A DNA stretch of 25,410 bases from Candidatus Arcticimaribacter sp. UBA7428 (GTDB taxonomy: Bacteria; Bacteroidota; Bacteroidia; Flavobacteriales; Flavobacteriaceae). A model generated the notes under the pieces. That model was not told where the DNA came from and made no database searches. It saw nothing but the letters and a program-made list of their open reading frames with translations. The position numbers were made by a program, and so were the translations under genes. Numbering within the stretch: the first letter of the stretch is position 1; the number at the start of each line of letters is the position of its first letter. Of this stretch, positions 22,452 to 25,410 are shown piece by piece. Where the stretch lies: positions 21,840 to 47,249 of the forward strand of contig DLQQ01000070.1 in assembly GCA_002477625.1 (NCBI GenBank), given 5' to 3'.

Positions 22452-23531
22452 ATGGACAGTGAGAAAGATTTTATTCAAAAAAGTGAATTAGTAGCTTCTG
22501 GTTCTTCTAAATGGGAAGCGCCAAGCAATATTGCTTTAGTAAAGTATTGGGGTAAATTTGGAGCTCAATATCCACAAAATCCTTCCTTAAGTTTCACTTT
22601 GTCACAATGTGTTACGCAAACTTTAGTAGCATATAAGCCCAAAGAAAATCAGTCATCTAAATTTTCTTTCGACTTTACTTTTGAAGGAGAACCTACTCCG
22701 AGTTTTCATCCTAAGATTGAAGTTTTTCTAGAACGAATAGCACCTTATGTGCCCTTTGTAAAAAATCATCACCTTACTATCGAAAGTAGTAATTCATTTC
22801 CTCATAGTAGTGGAATTGCCTCATCTGCTTCTGGTATGAGTGCACTCGCACTCGGAATCATGTCCATTGAAAAAGCAGGAAACCCAACAATGTCTGAGGC
22901 TTATTTTTTAAAGAAAGCTTCTTTTTTAGCGCGCTTAGGATCTGGAAGTGCAGCACGCAGTATCCAAGGACCAATGGTGAGTTGGGGAGTTTCGGATGTG
23001 ATCGAAGGGAGTTCGGACTTGTATGGAACACCTTTGTCTTCTGAGTTGCACCCTGTTTTTTGGGATTATCAGGATACTATTTTGTTAATCGACAAAGGTC
23101 AAAAAAAGGTCAGCAGTACGCTTGGTCATAACTTGATGAAGAATCATCCTTATGCAGCAACTCGATTTGAGCAAGCGCGGACAAACATCAAAGACCTAAA
23201 AACAATTTTAGCAACGGGAGACCTTCCGGCCTTTATTGCCTTAGTGGAGTCAGAGGCTTTGACTCTTCACGCCTTGATGATGGCATCAAAGCCCTATTTT
23301 ATTCTTATGCACCCCAACACCTTGCAAGTTTTAAATAAAGTTTGGGCTTATCGAGAAGAAACGCAGTCATCCTTGTGCTTTACACTCGATGCGGGTGCCA
23401 ATGTTCATTTGCTTTATCCGAAGTCAGAAAAAAGTACGGTTCTTAAATTTATAAAAGAAGAATTGGCTGGCTACTGTCAAAAGAATCAATTCATTGAAGA
23501 TCAAATTGGTAATGGCGCCAAAAAACTATAA
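22452..23531 (+). CDS. mvaD: Diphosphomevalonate decarboxylase
   Basis: The enzyme decarboxylates mevalonate diphosphate to isopentenyl diphosphate, the last step of the classical mevalonate pathway. From the ATG at 22452 it has 359 residues. GHMP-superfamily features are APSNIALVKYWGKFG (23-37), the P-loop equivalent SNSFPHSSGIASSASGMSALALG (split here as SNSFPHSSG and IASSASGMS), LGSGSAARSIQGPMVSW, and the C-terminal LDAGANVHLLYP whose Asp is the conserved catalytic residue. The open frame extends upstream through most of the opposite-strand tspO to 22185; that part is a shadow and is excluded. It is followed after 12 bases by the mevalonate kinase gene. Confidence 0.93.
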   Translation: MDSEKDFIQKSELVASGSSKWEAPSNIALVKYWGKFGAQYPQNPSLSFTLSQCVTQTLVAYKPKENQSSKFSFDFTFEGEPTPSFHPKIEVFLERIAPYVPFVKNHHLTIESSNSFPHSSGIASSASGMSALALGIMSIEKAGNPTMSEAYFLKKASFLARLGSGSAARSIQGPMVSWGVSDVIEGSSDLYGTPLSSELHPVFWDYQDTILLIDKGQKKVSSTLGHNLMKNHPYAATRFEQARTNIKDLKTILATGDLPAFIALVESEALTLHALMMASKPYFILMHPNTLQVLNKVWAYREETQSSLCFTLDAGANVHLLYPKSEKSTVLKFIKEELAGYCQKNQFIEDQIGNGAKKL

Positions 23532-23543
23532 CTTTGAAGTCAC

Positions 23544-24467
23544 ATGAAAGGTCCTTTGTTCTACGCTAAAATTTTACTCTTCGGAGAATATGGAATCATC
23601 AAAGATTCCAAAGGATTATCCATTCCCTATAATTTTTATAGAGGCGCTCTAAAAACATCCAACGATCCAGAGACCTTAGATTCCCACCAAAAACTCATTG
23701 CTTTTTGCGCATATTTAAAGACGCTTCCCGAAACCATTGTTTCGTTCGACTGGATCCGTCTTGAATCTGACTTAAAAAACAATATGTATTTTGACAGCAG
23801 CATACCGCAGGGCTATGGTATTGGTAGTAGTGGTGCGCTGGTAGCATCAATTTACGATCAGTATGCATTGGATAAGATTACCGTTTTAGAGAATTTAACC
23901 AAAGAAAAGTTACAACACCTCAAGACTGTTTTTGCGGCAATGGAATCTTTTTTCCATGGAAAATCTTCGGGCCTTGATCCATTGAACAGCTATTTGAGTT
24001 TACCTATTTTAATCAATTCACAATATCATATTGAACCAACGGGGATTCCATCTCAAAACCCAGAAGGTAAGGGTGCTGTTTTTTTATTGGATAGCGGTAT
24101 TGTTGGAGAAACTGCTCCAATGGTTTCCATTTTTATGGAGAACATGAAGCAAGAACCCTTTCGCAAAATGATGAAAGATCAGTTCATTAATTATACAGAT
24201 GCTTGTGTTGATGACTTTTTAAAAGGCAATATAATTTCTCTTTTTTCAAACATTAAGCAATTATCGAATTTAGTACTTCATAATTTTGAACCCATGATTC
24301 CGGAAGAATTCCGGGCATTGTGGAAACAAGGAATTGAATCGAATGATTACTATCTTAAATTGTGTGGATCTGGCGGCGGCGGATATATCCTAGGGTTTGC
24401 TCAGGATTTTGAAAAAGCGCAGAAAGCATTGCAAGGGCATCGAATAGAAGTAGTCTATAATTTCTAG
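23544..24467 (+). CDS. Mevalonate kinase-like GHMP kinase
   Basis: The 307-residue protein is a GHMP kinase, most likely mevalonate kinase, which phosphorylates mevalonate with ATP. Motifs are FYAKILLFGEYGII (6-19), with the Lys and Glu of the family's N-terminal motif, the ATP-binding loop IPQGYGIGSSGALVASI (about 92-108), and the C-terminal glycine-rich motif LKLCGSGGGGYILGF. The middle region has FHGKSSGLDPLNSYLSLP, in which GKSSGLDP matches the conserved Asp-containing loop of mevalonate kinases. Phosphomevalonate kinase is the main alternative. It sits between mvaD and a UbiA prenyltransferase in one plus-strand operon (12 and 7 base gaps). The other mevalonate genes are not in the window. 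Confidence 0.85.
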   Translation: MKGPLFYAKILLFGEYGIIKDSKGLSIPYNFYRGALKTSNDPETLDSHQKLIAFCAYLKTLPETIVSFDWIRLESDLKNNMYFDSSIPQGYGIGSSGALVASIYDQYALDKITVLENLTKEKLQHLKTVFAAMESFFHGKSSGLDPLNSYLSLPILINSQYHIEPTGIPSQNPEGKGAVFLLDSGIVGETAPMVSIFMENMKQEPFRKMMKDQFINYTDACVDDFLKGNIISLFSNIKQLSNLVLHNFEPMIPEEFRALWKQGIESNDYYLKLCGSGGGGYILGFAQDFEKAQKALQGHRIEVVYNF

Positions 24468-24474
24468 AAAAGCC

Positions 24475-25371
24475 ATGCTTTTCAAAAAACAACATATCAA
24501 CAGCTTTGGAATTCAAATTTTAGCATTATTTGCTTCAGTTCGTGGCTATACGCTAACTACTATTATTGTAGCACAATATCTCAGTGCACGGTATATTTTT
24601 GCACCACACAGCAACTGGAGGCACATCCTTTTTGACTCCAAACTGCTGATGTTGGTTCTTGCTACCTCCGCCGCTGTAGCGGGAGGTTACTTGATCAATA
24701 ATTTTTATGATGCGGAGAAGGACCAAATCAATCGTCCGCATAAATATCTATTAGAACACCGAGTTCCAGCTTCTTTTCAGCTTTTTTGTTATGCTGTGCT
24801 AAATGCACTTACTCTGATTTTATCGGCCTTAGTTTCTATGCGCACGGTTCCTTTTTTTCTAGCCTATATTTTTGGAATCTGGCTCTATAGTCATTTGCTT
24901 AAAAAACATTTTTGGGCAAGTAATGTTTTTGCCGTTGTGTTGGCGGTCATCCCTTTTTTCGCGATTACACTCTATTTTAAAAACTTCTCTAGCCTTGTTT
25001 TTTATCACGCTAGTTTTTTGTTTTTAATTGTCTTGATTCGGGACCTCATCAAGGATTTAGAAAACTTTAAGGGGGATTGGGTTCGAGGCTACAAAACCAT
25101 TGCTGTTGTTTTTGGAGAACGAACTACAAAGATATTATTGTCCTTTTTAGTACTACTTACGTTCATTCCAATTGCTTTACTTTTGGATCAGAAAGAGGTT
25201 TTGAATAGTATGTGGTACTACTTTGTAATCACAATTCCTTTTTTATTACTCATCGCTTTGATCTTATGGAGATCCCCGGCTCAAAAGACGTATCTTTGGC
25301 TGCATAATTTATTAAAAGCTCTTATTGTAGCCGGAATACTGAGCATCGTATTGGTTCGGTTTACACTCTAA
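24475..25371 (+). CDS. UbiA family prenyltransferase (GGGP geranylgeranyltransferase-like)
   Basis: This 298-residue integral membrane enzyme has eight or nine predicted helices and the two Asp-rich motifs of UbiA prenyltransferases that bind the Mg-diphosphate: NNFYDAEKDQINRPHK (75-90, N76, D79, D83) and RDLIKDLENFKGD (about 188-200). Related Bacteroidota proteins are annotated as geranylgeranylglycerol-phosphate geranylgeranyltransferase, the archaeal ether-lipid enzyme; menaquinone or heme prenyltransferase are alternatives. I favour the first because of its place in an operon with two mevalonate-pathway genes. The ATG at 24475 is seven bases after the kinase stop. After the stop, only 39 bases remain in the window and hold nothing I can identify. 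Confidence 0.87.
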   Translation: MLFKKQHINSFGIQILALFASVRGYTLTTIIVAQYLSARYIFAPHSNWRHILFDSKLLMLVLATSAAVAGGYLINNFYDAEKDQINRPHKYLLEHRVPASFQLFCYAVLNALTLILSALVSMRTVPFFLAYIFGIWLYSHLLKKHFWASNVFAVVLAVIPFFAITLYFKNFSSLVFYHASFLFLIVLIRDLIKDLENFKGDWVRGYKTIAVVFGERTTKILLSFLVLLTFIPIALLLDQKEVLNSMWYYFVITIPFLLLIALILWRSPAQKTYLWLHNLLKALIVAGILSIVLVRFTL

Positions 25372-25410
25372 GTTCAAACAGTTTTCAAACGCACGCTATG
25401 GTATCAAAGT

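Noticed and set aside
25372..25410. Start or end of another gene at the right edge
   Set aside because: On the minus strand a few codons before a TGA could be a gene's tail, but 39 bases are too few to support it.
1..25410. CRISPR array, insertion sequence, prophage, toxin-antitoxin or defence island
   Set aside because: I saw no spaced direct repeats, transposase or integrase motifs, tRNA-linked attachment sites or known defence domains. Gene content is core throughout, with even composition as far as can be judged by eye.

Overview
The window is AT-rich, gene-dense chromosomal DNA from a member of the Bacteroidota, most probably a Flavobacteriia/Flavobacteriaceae species. The evidence is the set of families (DUF3098, DUF4271 and DUF4296 proteins, a LeuRS with a large insertion and no zinc-knuckle cysteines, a Mrp ATPase without CXXC, a mevalonate-pathway block next to a GGGP-type UbiA prenyltransferase), the lack of clear Shine-Dalgarno sequences, and several matches to the Bacteroidota promoter form TTG...TAnnTTTG. 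I see no rRNA or tRNA gene, CRISPR array, insertion sequence, prophage or defence cassette. This is core genome, not an accessory island.

Layout. At 1-3304 all genes are on the minus strand: partial pyrH, truB, uppP, a DUF3098 protein and ftsX, covering pyrimidine nucleotide, tRNA modification, cell-wall lipid carrier and division functions. At 3425-7225 leuS, a SemiSWEET-like protein and a membrane zinc peptidase run on the plus strand and abut a minus-strand Lrp/AsnC regulator. A DUF423 membrane protein then converges on hemD, which lies behind a DUF4271 membrane protein. At 9725-12153 a dolichyl-phosphate-mannose-synthase-like GT2, a dihydroorotase and a DUF4296 lipoprotein form a plus-strand operon that meets a minus-strand SDR epimerase. 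tyrS (13286-14581) meets a LuxE-like acyl-protein synthetase. At 15716-20337 there is a response regulator/histidine kinase pair, trmB, an alkyltransferase-like protein and an Fe-S group (Mrp, NifU C-terminal domain, ferredoxin). Next come a 58-residue lipoprotein and a glycerophosphodiester phosphodiesterase lipoprotein (20404-21346), two minus-strand membrane proteins (one is TspO), and at 22452-25371 an isoprenoid operon: diphosphomevalonate decarboxylase, mevalonate kinase and a UbiA prenyltransferase.

The genes are mostly independent housekeeping functions, but three groups make functional sense: ftsX with uppP (envelope and division), Mrp with NifU and ferredoxin (Fe-S cluster assembly and use), and the mevalonate enzymes with the prenyltransferase that would use their product.

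I found no convincing new multi-gene system. The most interesting signals are small. tyrS and the mevalonate operon share a promoter block made of two identical 9-mers at identical spacing, each followed by an ATG six bases after the -7 element; in front of tyrS that ATG opens a 17-codon leader ORF. A palindrome lies inside the promoter of the Lrp regulator. A perfect 9-bp inverted repeat lies between the divergent DUF4271 and GT2 genes. All five convergent gene pairs have abutting, nearly touching or overlapping stop codons. A few enzymes carry changed active-site motifs.
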